64,000 bases of DNA. It comes from Salinicola tamaricis. GTDB lineage: Bacteria; Pseudomonadota; Gammaproteobacteria; Pseudomonadales; Halomonadaceae. Within the stretch, counting starts at the first letter, position 1; every line of letters starts with the position of its first letter. The stretch is taken from NCBI RefSeq assembly GCF_003006155.1, contig NZ_CP023559.1:1426001-1490000 (forward strand), given 5' to 3'. Below, piece by piece: positions 29,829-40,914 of this stretch. Both the position numbers and the translations under genes were made by a program. The notes under the pieces are model-generated. The model saw only the letters and a list, made by a program, of their open reading frames with translations. It did not search any database and was not told the DNA's origin.

Positions 29829-30874
29829 CACGCCGTCCTGTCGCGTTCCTCTTGATGCCCTTCACCGCTGCCGCGCGTCGCGTCCCTACACAAGCGCCTA
29901 CTATCCAGGCGTGTATAGGAAGCGACGCAAGGTGATGGACGCTGCGCCGATCTCTGCTGACGCGGCGCCGGCCAACTAAAGGGCTCCTCGCCACGGGTTG
30001 GATCCAGATCACCCGGCTCGCGCGCCGGCAGACACCCTGGCAGCGCCGCGGCGACCCGGGCCAGCGCCCGTTCGCCCCGCGCGCCTTGGACCACGCGCTC
30101 CCACCACTGGCGATGGACGGCGCGAACCAGCACCGGAATCGACGGCAGACCCAGCCGCTGGGCCATCGCCAGCCGATGCAGCCCGCGATTGATCTTGAGC
30201 AGCGTGCCGTCACGGGTCACCGCCACCCCCAACTCATCCTTGCCAAGGCTGGCATCGAAGCCATGGGTAGCCATATGGTCGAGATAGCCTAGGTAGGTGT
30301 GCAGATAGGCAAGGATCTTCTCTTCGGAGTCGAGCACCAGGCCCTGGCTGCGCGAGCGCCAGGGATTACCCGCAGCCAGCCGAGAGCGATACTGGCGAAA
30401 GCGTTCGGTGCGGGTGAGATCGTCGCGATTCTCATCCAGATCGCTGATGAAGCGATAGCGTGAACCGAAGCGCAGGTCTCCCCGGCTGCGGTCCCAGTCG
30501 CCATCCCAGATAAAAGCCGACGACGGATTCTTTTTGCCGCCCACGCCCGCGGCGTTGCGATCGCGAATCAGCTGACGCGGATCGATCTCGACTACCAGCG
30601 CAGCGCCCAGCCGCGCATCGACCACCCGGCGTGGTAGGCCTCGCCGGGCCACCAAGTCACCGCCCGGCCAACCCCGCTGCCAGTAACTGAAGAGAGCGGT
30701 TTCCAACGGCCGTACGACGCCCTGCTGGAAGGTACCACGCAACCGTATCAACCCACGTGCAGCGGTCTGCTCGATCGCCGGTTCTGACGCGCGCATACCA
30801 TCCTCTCGCTCCCACCCATGGCGAGAGTGCTCGGGCGCCGTTGTCGGCAGCGAGGGGCAGGCGTTACGGGACAT
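29825..30874 (-). CDS. Hypothetical protein with ParB-like HRLAMAQ segment
   Basis: Not assigned to a known enzyme. The central part reads like a conserved family of polysaccharide-region proteins: SAFIWDGDWDRSR, SRYRFISDLDENRDDLTRTE, then GKDELGVAVTRDGTLLKIN followed by RGLHRLAMAQRLGLPSIPV and RAVHRQWW. The G-x-H-R-L-A-x-A pattern after a DG-x-L turn recalls ParB/sulfiredoxin-like folds (inference). The C-terminal 80 residues are Arg/Pro-rich and may be read-through after a frameshift; the stop abuts the opgB-like stop. Start ATG 30874 is tentative; an in-frame Met (residue 27 from this start, codon at 30796) is an alternative. Confidence 0.55.
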   Translation of the reverse strand: MSRNACPSLPTTAPEHSRHGWEREDGMRASEPAIEQTAARGLIRLRGTFQQGVVRPLETALFSYWQRGWPGGDLVARRGLPRRVVDARLGAALVVEIDPRQLIRDRNAAGVGGKKNPSSAFIWDGDWDRSRGDLRFGSRYRFISDLDENRDDLTRTERFRQYRSRLAAGNPWRSRSQGLVLDSEEKILAYLHTYLGYLDHMATHGFDASLGKDELGVAVTRDGTLLKINRGLHRLAMAQRLGLPSIPVLVRAVHRQWWERVVQGARGERALARVAAALPGCLPAREPGDLDPTRGEEPFSWPAPRQQRSAQRPSPCVASYTRLDSRRLCRDATRGSGEGHQEERDRTAC

Positions 30875-30928
30875 GATCGACTCGATTCTTCGGGGCGTTG
30901 CCAGCAAGCGCATGAAACACGGCGCGGC

Positions 30929-30959
30929 AAAAAATATAGCATCCTTATTAGGGTGCTAT
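30929..30959 (-). terminator. Rho-independent terminator of the hldD-waaF-GT4 operon
   Basis: On the minus strand ATAGCACCCT (30950-30959), loop AATA and AGGATGCTAT (30936-30945), one G-T/C mismatch, followed by A and a run of six Ts. It lies 84 bp past the end of the GT4 gene and before the next minus-strand gene. Confidence 0.75.
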
Positions 30960-31042
30960 TCAATTTCCCTTAGGATAGCAGTCGGACAAGCGCCGTCCAG
31001 ACATTATCGCGGATTATGCCGAGCGCCATTCGCGCGCCAGTA

Positions 31043-32190
31043 TCAGGACGTCGTGGGCAGGGCCAGAAACTGCTGCATGATGCGGGTATCACGAAAGCGC
31101 TCGACCAGCTCCGGGTCGCTCGCGAGGTCCGGCGGCTCGTTCAGGCCTTCGCGAATCTTCTGCGCCAGGCTAGCGATACTGTCATCGGCGATCAGACGTG
31201 CCTGATCGTGCACGAGCACGTTGCGCACTCCACCGGGGCACCCGATAGCGGCACAGGGTGTACCACAGATCAGGCTCTCCGCCAGCACGATACCGAAGGC
31301 TTCGCTATGCGAGCTCAGGACGAACAGTCGAGCGTGTTTCATCCACGGATAGGGATTGGTCTGGCTACCCACAAAGTGAACGCGCTGGCGCAGCCCCAAC
31401 TCGTCGACGAGCGCCTCGAGCTCTGGCCGCTTGGCGCCGTCGCCGACGATGACCAGATCCTCTTCGATCGCCGCTTCGTGGTAGGCACGGATCAGCCAAT
31501 CCTGCCGCTTGACCCTAGAGAGCCGAGATACGTGTACGATGAAGGGTCGCGATGGTAGTTCGATCGGCGCCTCGGCCTGACGTCGTACGCCCTCGATATC
31601 ACACAGATTGGGGATGGTTACGCTGTGCGCCGGCGTGATGCCATGGCGCTGCCATAGCACCTCGAGCTGCCGGGCCACGAAATCGCTGACGCTGATCACC
31701 CGCTTGCCTTGATAGAGGCACGCCAGATAGCGCCCTCTCAGCCAGCCGCGGTGCTCTCCCGGCCACGACTCGGTGACCTGCCATAGCCGCGGGTCACGCC
31801 ACGACCAGGCGGTCTCGAAAGCCCCCTGGCCCCGAATCACGATCAGGTCCAGGCGGCCACAGTCACGCTCCAGGCGCTGCACGAAACGCTTCAGATAGCG
31901 CCCGCCATACCAGCCACGCCAGACGAAACCCGATCCCGGCAGCAGCTGCTTGAGCAGTGCCCGCGTGAACAGGTCGTAGAGCAGGCCGACACCTGTTCTG
32001 CGGAAGTCCTTGTCGAAGTCGACCCGATGCACCACGACACCGGGCGTCGGCTCCAGCTCATGGCCGCCCTTGAGCACGAGCACGTGCACCTCGTGCCCCT
32101 CGCGCACCAGCACACTGGCTAGATCCAGGGTGGCACGCTCGATGCCACCGATCTTGAGCTTGCGTAACACCAGCAGCAGCGCTGAGACAT
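31043..32190 (-). CDS. Glycosyltransferase family 4 (one frameshift near the start)
   Basis: GT-B transferase of about 383 aa. N-terminal LLLVLRKLKIGGIERATLDLASVL, central VHVSRLSRVKRQDWLIRAYH and VIVGDGAKRPELEAL, and the donor site FVLSSHSEAFGIVLAESLICGTP. ATG 32190, preceded by AGGAG, is the natural start but is in another frame; one missing base within the CTG repeats near 32165 joins them. It is the last gene of the minus-strand run hldD-waaF-GT4 and is followed by a clear terminator. It probably adds a sugar to the outer core; donor and acceptor unknown. Confidence 0.82.
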
Positions 32191-32234
32191 GAGTCGTTTC
32201 TCCTGAAAGCCACCGTCGATGGCGACTCGGGGGG

Positions 32235-33249
32235 TCACTGCATCGCCCGAAGCACCAGCGACGGCGTCAGCTGGCGCAGGCAGTCGTGGTGGCCCAGCGG
32301 GCAGGTGCGCTGGAAGCAAGGCGAACAGGAGAGCGCCAGATAGTGGATATGGGCATCATCGCTCAACGGCGGCGTGTAGGCCGGCGAAGAGGAGCCATAG
32401 AGCGCCTGGATACGCGTGCCGACCGCGGCGGCGACATGCATCAGCCCGGAGTCGTTGGTGACCACCTGCTCGCAGGCCGCGAGCAGATCCACCGCATCGG
32501 CGAGACGGGTCTTGCCGCACAGGTTGCGGGCATGTTCGAGCCCCTCGACGATCGTCTCCCCGGCCTCGACATCCTTGGGTCCGCCGAGTATCCACACCGT
32601 GTGGCCCTGACTGATCAGCGTCTGGGCCAGCTCACGGAAATAGGCCAGCGGCCACTGCTTGGCCGGCCCGTACTCGGCCCCCGGCATCATACCGATGGCC
32701 GCGCGCGCCGAGATCCAGCGTCTCGCGCAGACTTGCCTGGCGTTCGGCATCGACGCGCAGTCGCGGATGCGGCAGGGGAAAATCGCCGTGGGCCGACGTC
32801 TGCGCATCGAGCCCGAGCGCCACGAAGCGCTTGACGGTCTGATCGAGCACGCCCTTGTCGAGCTGGCGACGATCATTGATCAGCCAGTAGCGCTGCTCAC
32901 CGGTGAAGCCGGTGCGCTTAGGGATACCAGCCAGAAACGGCACCAGCGCCGACTTCAGCGAACGCGGCAGCACGATGGCGTGGTCGAAGCGGCCCTTGAG
33001 TTGGCGCGCGAGCTCGCGGCGGGTGCGCCAGCCGAACTCGCCATGCTTCACATCGAGGGCAATGGCCTCGTCGACCTCCGGCATGCGCTCGAGAATGGGC
33101 AGCGACCACCCCGGCGCCACTACCCCCAGCGTGGCGCCGGGGTGGCGCTGCTTGAGGGTCATGAACAGACTCTGCGCCATGACCATGTCGCCTACCCATG
33201 ACGGGCCGACGACGAGGATCCGCGGCGCGCGGCTTGCTGTCTCAGCCAT
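32235..33249 (-). CDS. waaF: ADP-heptose:LPS heptosyltransferase II (one frameshift)
   Basis: GT9 enzyme adding the second heptose to the inner core. N-terminal [20 protein letters not shown] and [25 protein letters not shown] are characteristic of WaaF; after a frame change near 32695 the C-terminal part reads [38 protein letters not shown] and [21 protein letters not shown]. Its start overlaps the hldD stop by 8 bp, so the two are translationally coupled. Corrected length is about 338 aa. Confidence 0.92.
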
Positions 33250-34211
33250 TCAGCCATTCCAGATAGGCCGTGACGCCCTCGCGCACGGTCTTGAACTCGC
33301 CACGGTAGCCCGCCTCGCGCAGGCGCCCGATATCGGCCCGGGTGTAGCTCTGATAGCGCCCCTTGAGCTCATCGGGGAAGTCGATGTACTCGATCTCGCC
33401 CTGGGTCCCGCCATGGCGTGCATGAAAGTCGATCACCGTCTCGGCGATCGCCTTGAACGGCTCGGCTCGGCCGGTGCCCAGATTGAAGATACCGGAGACC
33501 TCGGGGTTGTCGAGGAACCACAGATTGACGTCGACCACGTCACCCACATAGACGAAGTCGCGACTCTGCATGCCGGCCTCGAAGCCGTCCCAAGCGCCGA
33601 AGAGTTTCGGATTCTCGCCGCGCTGGACCTGGTTGTGATGGTGAAAGGCCACACTCGCCATCTTGCCCTTGTGCTGCTCGCGCGGGCCGTAGACATTGAA
33701 GTAGCGAAAGCCCACCACCTGGGTATCGAAGCTGTCCCAGCGCGCACGCACGTATTGGTCGAAGAGCAGCTTGGAGTAGCCGTAGACGTTGAGCGGCTTC
33801 TCGTGCTCGGGCGCTTCGACGAACACCTCGCTACCGCCGTAGGTCGCCGCCGAAGAGGCGTATAGAAACGGAATGCGCTTGGCCTGGCAGTAGCGCAGCA
33901 GTGTCTTGGAGTACTCGAAGTTGTTCTCGAGCATGAAGCGCCCGTCCCACTCGGTGGTATCCGAGCAGGCGCCCATGGAAGATCGCCTCGATCGGCGGCA
34001 GGCCACCGATCTCGCCGCGCAGCTCGGCCTGGACCCGGGCCAGAAAGTCGCCTTTGTCGAGATAGTCGCCCAGCGTGCAGTCGGCCAGATTGACGAACTT
34101 GGTGCCGTCGCTGAGGTCATCGACCACCATCACGTCCTGGCGGCCGCGCGCGTTGAGTGCCTTGACCAGATTGGCCCCGATGAAGCCGGCCCCGCCGGTG
34201 ACTACGATCAT
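33242..34211 (-). CDS. hldD: ADP-L-glycero-D-manno-heptose 6-epimerase (one frameshift)
   Basis: Final enzyme of ADP-L-heptose synthesis. NAD loop [19 protein letters not shown] and [15 protein letters not shown] are in the first frame; after a shift near 33975 (expected [17 protein letters not shown]) the remainder reads [34 protein letters not shown] (YxxxK catalytic pair) and [22 protein letters not shown]. Corrected length is about 323 aa. It heads the hldD-waaF-GT4 operon and diverges from glyQ. Confidence 0.93.
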
Positions 34212-34363
34212 GTCGCTATCCTCTCTGTCTCGACTCGGCCATGCCGACAGCGGCCCGAGGGCATGGCCTCGCCTTCGGCCGATTGCTGCCGGTGCCTATA
34301 ACCGATTGAGCGCTAATTGTATACTTGGCGGCTTACGAATTCATGGGCAACGGTACGCAGTCA

Positions 34364-35319
<956 letters not shown>

Positions 35320-35323
<4 letters not shown>

Positions 35324-37392
35324 GCATGGCAGCCAACACCCTACTGATCGAACTGGGCGTCGAGGAGCTGCCACCCGGAGCCCTGCGCGATCTCGCCCAG
35401 GCCCTGCGTGACGGCGTGACAAAAGGGCTCGCCGAGGCCGAAGTGCCCATGGGTAGCGCCACCGCCCTGGCCTCTCCCCGCCGCCTCGCCGTGCGCATCG
35501 AAGCGCTCGCCGACAAGCAGCCCGACCGTGAGGTCGAGAAGCGCGGCCCGGCACTCGCCGCCGCCTTCAAGGATGGCCAGCCGACCAAAGCAGCCGAGGG
35601 CTTTGCCCGCTCCTGCGGCGTGAGCGTGGACGAGCTGATCCACCTGGAGACCGACAAGGGGACCTGGCTCGGCTACCGCGAACAGCAGCAGGGAGAATCC
35701 ATCGATGCCCTGCTACCGGCCATCGTCGCCAGTGCGGTCAACGCCCTGCCGGTCCCCAAGAACATGCGCTGGGGCGCCTCACGCATCGAATTCTCGCGCC
35801 CGGTGCACTGGCTGGTGCTGCTCTACGGTGATCGCGTCGTCGATGCCGAGGTGCTCGGCCTGTCTGCCGGACGCACCACCCGTGGCCACCGCTTCCATGC
35901 CCCTGAGGCGTTCGACCTGGCCCATGCCGACGACTACCAGGCGGCGCTGGAAAACGCCTATGTGCTGGTCGACATGGATCGCCGGCGCGCACGCATTCGC
36001 GAGCAGGTGCTGGCGGAGGCCGAGGTCCACGACGGGCAAGCGGTCATCGACGACGCCCTGCTGGAAGAGGTTAACGGCCTGGTGGAGTGGCCGGTGGCGC
36101 TGACCGGAAGCTTCGACGAGCGCTTCCTCGAGGTCCCCGCGGAGTGCCTGATCTCCTCGATGAAGGCCAATCAGAAGTACTTCCATCTGCTCGATAACGA
36201 CGGCAAGCTCATGCCGCAGTTCATCACCGTCGCCAATATCGAGAGCGAAGATCCGCAGCAGGTGATCTACGGCAACGAGAAGGTAATTCGCCCGCGCCTG
36301 GCCGATGCTGTCTTCTTCTTCGAAACCGATCGCAAGCAGACACTGGCCTCGCGTCAGGCCTCGCTGGGCAACGTGGTATTCCAGCGCGAGCTCGGCAGCC
36401 TGGCGGACAAGGCAGCGCGCAGCGAAGTGGTGGCCCGCTTCATTGCCGAGGAGATCGGCGGCGACAGCAGCGCCGCGGCGCGTGCAGCGCAGCTGGCCAA
36501 GTGCGACCTGGTCACCGAGATGGTGCTCGAGTTCCCCGAGCTCCAGGGCATCATGGGCACCTACTACGCACGCCACGACGGCGAGCCCGATGCAGTCGCC
36601 GACGCGCTGCACGAGCAGTATCTGCCGCGTTTCGCCGGCGACGAGATTCCGCGTACGTCGATCGGCATGGCGATCGCCCTGGCCGATCGTCTGGATACGC
36701 TCACCGGTATCTTCGGTATCGGTCAGCGCCCCACCGGGGCCAAGGACCCGTTTGCCCTGCGCCGCGCCACCATCGGCGTGCTCAACATCCTGATCAAGGG
36801 CGAGCTGGATCTGGACCTGCGTGAGCTGCTCGAACTCGCCGCCTCCCAGCATCGCGACCTGCCCAAGGCCGACGGTCTGGTGGATGACGTCCTCACCTAT
36901 ATGCTCGATCGCTTCCGCGCCTGGACCCAGGATGAAGGCCTACCGGTGGACGTCTACCTCGCCGTGCGGGCTCGCCCGGTGACGCGGCCGCTCGACTTCG
37001 CCCGCCGCCTGCACGCAGTGCATCGCTTCGAGCAGCGCGAGGAAGCCGCCGCCCTGGCGGCCGCCAACAAACGCGTTGCCAACATCCTGGCCAAGCAGCA
37101 GCACGACACCGGCGCCACCGTCGACACAGCGCTGTTGAGCGAAGAGGCAGAGATCGCCCTGGCGCATGCTGTCACCGACTGCCGCGACCAGGTGGAGCCG
37201 CTGTTCCGTCAGGCCGACTACGCTCAGGCGCTGGATATCCTGGCTACGTTGCGCGCACCGGTAGATCGCTTCTTCGACGAGGTCATGGTGGCGGTCGACG
37301 ACGACGCGGTCCGCACCAACCGCCTGGCGCTGCTGGCCAGCCTGCAAGGGCTGTTCCTTGCCGTGGCGGATATCTCCGAGCTACAGCAGTAA
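35320..37392 (+). CDS. glyS: Glycyl-tRNA synthetase beta subunit
   Basis: 690-aa tRNA-binding subunit, in frame throughout. Typical segments: [19 protein letters not shown] at the N-terminus, [39 protein letters not shown] and the HD-like and anticodon-binding regions toward the C-terminus (EYP-like [15 protein letters not shown]). ATG 35320 overlaps the glyQ stop by 4 bp. A parS-like site begins immediately after the stop codon, followed by a terminator. Confidence 0.96.
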
Positions 37393-37408
37393 CGTTTCAC
37401 GTGAAACA
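37393..37408. promoter_or_regulatory. parS-like site 1
   Basis: CGTTTCACGTGAAACA, 15 of 16 matches to the bacterial parS consensus bound by ParB/Spo0J. It directly follows the glyS stop. Confidence 0.85.
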
Positions 37409-37412
37409 CCAC

Positions 37413-37445
37413 CCCGCCCGGAACACCCGGGCGGGTCTCTTCTCT
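37413..37445 (+). terminator. Terminator after glyS
   Basis: 9-bp stem CCCGCCCGG, loop AACAC, CCGGGCGGG, followed by a pyrimidine-rich TCTCTTCTCTC tract. It ends the glyQS operon. Confidence 0.65.
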
Positions 37446-37541
37446 CCCGGTATTAACCAGCCCCTCCTGCATCAGCAACGCCCTACCACGCCTCTCGCCA
37501 CCTCATATCCTCACAGCCCGAGCGCGCGGCACAAGCCAGAT

Positions 37542-37557
37542 TGTTCCACGTGAAACA
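37542..37557. promoter_or_regulatory. parS-like site 2
   Basis: TGTTCCACGTGAAACA, a perfect match to the classical B. subtilis parS form, located 76 bp before gmhB. Confidence 0.9.
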
Positions 37558-37632
37558 TCGCGGACCTGGATTGGCGTCAGCGGCGCAGCAGCGCGATAAT
37601 GCGGCGACATCCGCCTACCATCAGGCCCCGCC

Positions 37633-38182
37633 ATGCAGAAACTGGTCATCCTCGACCGCGACGGCGTCATCAACGAGGATTCCGATGCCTATATCAAGTC
37701 CCTCGACGAGTGGCACCCCTACCCCGCTGCCATCGAAGCCATTGCCACGCTCACTCGGGCAGGCTGGCAAGTAGCGATCGCCACCAATCAGTCGGGCATC
37801 GGCCGCGGCTACTACAGTCGCGACACCCTGGAAGCCATCCACGCGCGGCTGCACACGATGGTTCGTCAGGCCGGCGGCGAGATCGCACATATCGCCTATT
37901 GCCCCCACCTGCCGCAGGAGGCCTGCGACTGCCGTAAGCCAAAGCCGGGGCTGCTGTTTCAGATCCAGCAGGTTGCTGCGACTGCCAACACTGGCGGGGA
38001 GCTGGATGGTGGGAGATAGCCTGCACGATATCGAAGCGGGTGTCGCGGCCGGCGCGCAAACGGCGCTGGTCAACACCGGCAAGGGCGCGCGCTACGCCCG
38101 CGACATTGCCTGCAATCACCCTGAGACTTGGCACTGCGACGATCTCGCAAAATTCGTTGAACGCCTGTTGGCAGCGACCTGA
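37633..38182 (+). CDS. gmhB: D-glycero-beta-D-manno-heptose-1,7-bisphosphate 7-phosphatase (one frameshift)
   Basis: HAD-superfamily phosphatase of the ADP-heptose pathway, acting between the kinase and adenylyltransferase steps of HldE. Motif I is VILDRDGVINEDS, motif II IATNQSGIGRG; the Zn-binding loop YCPHLPQEACDCRKPKPGL has the expected Cys/His residues. After a shift near 38005 motif IV reads MVGDSLHDIEAGVAAGAQ. Corrected length is about 183 aa. The glyQS-gmhB neighbourhood near gyrB is shared with Pseudomonas. Confidence 0.9.
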
Positions 38183-38309
38183 GGCAAGCTCGCTCTATCC
38201 GCTTTCCGGGGCAGTCGGCCCACAGCCTCCGGTGGCTGTGCCGGTAGCCGCCAATGCTCGCCGCGGATTTTGAGCCCTAACCCCTCAAGCCCTCAGCCCT
38301 CGACCGATA

Positions 38310-38325
38310 TGTTTCACGTGAAACA
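38310..38325. promoter_or_regulatory. parS-like site 3
   Basis: TGTTTCACGTGAAACA, perfectly symmetric. The symmetry extends five bases on each side, so 38305-38330 is a perfect 26-bp palindrome. Located between gmhB and the AsmA gene. Confidence 0.9.
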
Positions 38326-38428
38326 TATCGACACGGCCGCAGGCTTGGCCTGGCAACGTTACGTCACAAACGCTGCGTGAAGACTCGGCTATTCTTGGGA
38401 CAACACGCCCAAGGGATGGGACAGGGTC

Positions 38429-40483
38429 ATGACATTGGGGAAGAAGATCGGCCTTTCACTACTGGCCTTCGTGCTGGTAGCCATGATTGCACTGATCATC
38501 GTGGTGCTGACATTCGACTGGAATCGTCTCAAGCCGACGCTCAATCAGCGAGTGTCGGCGGCGATTCACCGGCCTTTCGCCATCGAGGGCGACCTCGATC
38601 TCTCCTGGGAGAGGCCGACGAATATCGACGGCTGGCGAGGCTGGGTGCCTTGGCCGCACCTGCACGCCGAGCAAATTCGTATCGGCAGCCCCGAGTCCAT
38701 CACCGATGCCGACCTCGCCAGACTGGGTGCACTGGACCTGACACTGGCGCCGCTATCGCTGCTCGAACGTCGCGTAACGATCCCTCGCATAGCGCTCAGC
38801 GGCGGTGAAGCCACATTGGTCAGACAGCAGGATGGTGACAACAACTGGACCTTCGATCTCGGCGACACATCGAAAGAGGCCGATACGACCGATGCGCAGC
38901 CTGGCTGGAGCGTGGATATTGGCGATATCACCTTCGACCCCATCGCCATCCACTATCGCGACCCGACCCTGGATGCCGATATCGACGCCACCTTGACCCT
39001 GCTGGGCCAACCCATCGCCTTCAGCGAGCTGAGCGGCGACGCACCTGCGACGGGCAGCGACACCGATCAAAAAGTCGCCGACTACACCTTTGGCTGGCAG
39101 GCCAGCGGCACCTATCGAGACCAGGATATTGGCGGCGAGGGCAAACTAGGCAGCCTGATAGCGCTGCGCCAGCCTGGCGCGCCCTACCCGGTGCAAGCCG
39201 ACGTCACGGCAGGCCAGACGCGCGTGAGCGTTGCCGGCACCCTGACCGATCCGCTGGCGCCCAAACGGATCGATCTCGATCTCACCTTCGCCGGCCAGAA
39301 TCTGGGCGATCTCTACCGGGTGATCGGTGTCACCCTGCCAGACACCCCGCCGTACTCGACTCGTGGCCATCTGAGCGCCGACCTGGCGACGCAAGATGCG
39401 CTCACCTTTCGCTACCGCGATTTCGACGGCCAGGTCGGGGACAGCGACATCCATGGCGACCTCACCTATACCCTGGGCGAGCCTCGCCCGTCTCTCACCG
39501 GCGAGGTCGTGTCGCGTCAGCTGCGCTTCGCCGATCTGGCGCCACTGATCGGCGCCAACAGCAGCAGCGACAGCCCCGACAAAACGAGCAAACCGCAGCC
39601 AGAAGGCAAGGTACTCCCGGTGGCAGAGTTCCAGACCGAGCAGTGGCGAGCCATGGATGCCGACGTCAAGTTCACCGCCCAGCGGATCGAACACGGCGAC
39701 TCGCTGCCGCTGGAAGATCTCTATACCCATGTCAGGCTACGTGATGGCGAAATCCTGCTCGACCCGCTGCGCTTTGGCGTCGCCGGCGGCAATCTCAATA
39801 CCACGTTGCGCCTGGATGGCAGCCAGACGCCGCTGGCGGCACGTATCGATCTGCATATTCGTCGCCTGCTGTTGAGCCGACTCTTTCCCGAGGTCGAGCT
39901 GATGCAGAACAGCCGTGGGGAGCTCAACGGAGACGCCACCCTCAGCGGGCGCGGCAACTCGATTGCCGCACTCCTGGGTAGCAGCAGCGGTGATCTCGGC
40001 ATGATCGTCAGCGATGGTGTCATCAGTCGCAATCTGATGGAGCTGGCTGGGCTCAACGTGGGCAACTACTTGGTGGGCAAGCTGTTCGGGGACGAGCAGG
40101 TACGCATCAACTGCGCCGCTACCAGCTTGAAAGTCGACGATGGTTTGGCACGTACGCGGTTCTTCGTCATCGACACCGAGAACGCGCTGATCAAGATCGA
40201 TGGCAGCATCAACTTCGCCAACGAAAAGCTCGATCTCAATATCGAGCCGGAAAGCAAGGGCGCAAGAGTATTCACACTACGCTCGCCGCTCTATGTCCAT
40301 GGCACCTTCGCTAATCCTTCTCCGGGCGTGGACGCCAGCTCGCTGCTGGCACGGGGCGCTGTCGGCGCCTTCCTCGGCACCGTCGCCGCGCCTGCCGCTG
40401 CGCTACTGGCACTGGTTTCGCCGAGCGCCGGCGAGACTACGCCGTGCAACGACTTCCTGAGCCAGATCCAGACCCAGCCGTGA
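38429..40483 (+). CDS. AsmA family protein
   Basis: A 684-aa inner-membrane-anchored periplasmic protein. One N-terminal membrane helix (LSLLAFVLVAMIALIIVVL) is followed by the AsmA N-terminal region (DWNRLKPTLNQRVSAAIHRPFAIEGDLDL) and the C-terminal AsmA-2 domain with LLGSSSGDLGMIVSDGVISRN and NCAATSLKVDDGLARTRFFVIDTENALI. AsmA-like proteins are part of the VPS13-like bridge family implicated in moving phospholipids to the outer membrane. The frame is intact. parS-like sites flank it on both sides. Confidence 0.88.
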   Translation: MTLGKKIGLSLLAFVLVAMIALIIVVLTFDWNRLKPTLNQRVSAAIHRPFAIEGDLDLSWERPTNIDGWRGWVPWPHLHAEQIRIGSPESITDADLARLGALDLTLAPLSLLERRVTIPRIALSGGEATLVRQQDGDNNWTFDLGDTSKEADTTDAQPGWSVDIGDITFDPIAIHYRDPTLDADIDATLTLLGQPIAFSELSGDAPATGSDTDQKVADYTFGWQASGTYRDQDIGGEGKLGSLIALRQPGAPYPVQADVTAGQTRVSVAGTLTDPLAPKRIDLDLTFAGQNLGDLYRVIGVTLPDTPPYSTRGHLSADLATQDALTFRYRDFDGQVGDSDIHGDLTYTLGEPRPSLTGEVVSRQLRFADLAPLIGANSSSDSPDKTSKPQPEGKVLPVAEFQTEQWRAMDADVKFTAQRIEHGDSLPLEDLYTHVRLRDGEILLDPLRFGVAGGNLNTTLRLDGSQTPLAARIDLHIRRLLLSRLFPEVELMQNSRGELNGDATLSGRGNSIAALLGSSSGDLGMIVSDGVISRNLMELAGLNVGNYLVGKLFGDEQVRINCAATSLKVDDGLARTRFFVIDTENALIKIDGSINFANEKLDLNIEPESKGARVFTLRSPLYVHGTFANPSPGVDASSLLARGAVGAFLGTVAAPAAALLALVSPSAGETTPCNDFLSQIQTQP

Positions 40484-40491
40484 TGCCTGAT

Positions 40492-40507
40492 TGTTTCACG
40501 TGGAACA
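40492..40507. promoter_or_regulatory. parS-like site 4
   Basis: TGTTTCACGTGGAACA, 9 bp after the AsmA gene stop; differs from the symmetric consensus by one base. Confidence 0.88.
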
Positions 40508-40728
40508 TTGCCGGTATTGCATAGCCGTGGTTGCTGTCCCTGTGGCAGCGGCAATCGAGGGTCTCGCTCTCTCTGGCTCGGATGCCGCACGCTTCCCAGA
40601 TACGCGGGTTTTGCGGCTCTGATGGCTGTCCCCATTCCGCCCCCGCGCTCAAGGATTGATCGACCCTCGATCGGCGCAGCGAATCCGGTGAGGGCGGATC
40701 AAGCATGTGGATCAACGGCCGCAGGCTT

Positions 40729-40744
40729 TGTTCCACGTGAAACA
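40729..40744. promoter_or_regulatory. parS-like site 5
   Basis: TGTTCCACGTGAAACA, identical to site 2, in the same gene-free interval as site 4. Confidence 0.9.
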
Positions 40745-40914
40745 TCTCGCAGGCCATCTCATCATCCATACTCATGAATGAGTTCGACGAGTATCAGTGG
40801 CGCAGGAAAGCACACGCAGAGAAGGGGCTAGTGCCAGCGACCGACGCATAAAAGAGGCCCGCCCTGGTCTTGAAACGACACAGCGGCGGGCCGGGAGGCA
40901 ACTCGTGTGGAAGA

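Larger units (their letters stand above)
40484..40914. other. Gene-free interval carrying two parS-like sites
   Basis: 431 bp between the AsmA gene and a minus-strand hypothetical gene. Apart from the two parS-like 16-mers (40492-40507 and 40729-40744) I see no credible coding frame, promoter or hairpin. Confidence 0.6.
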
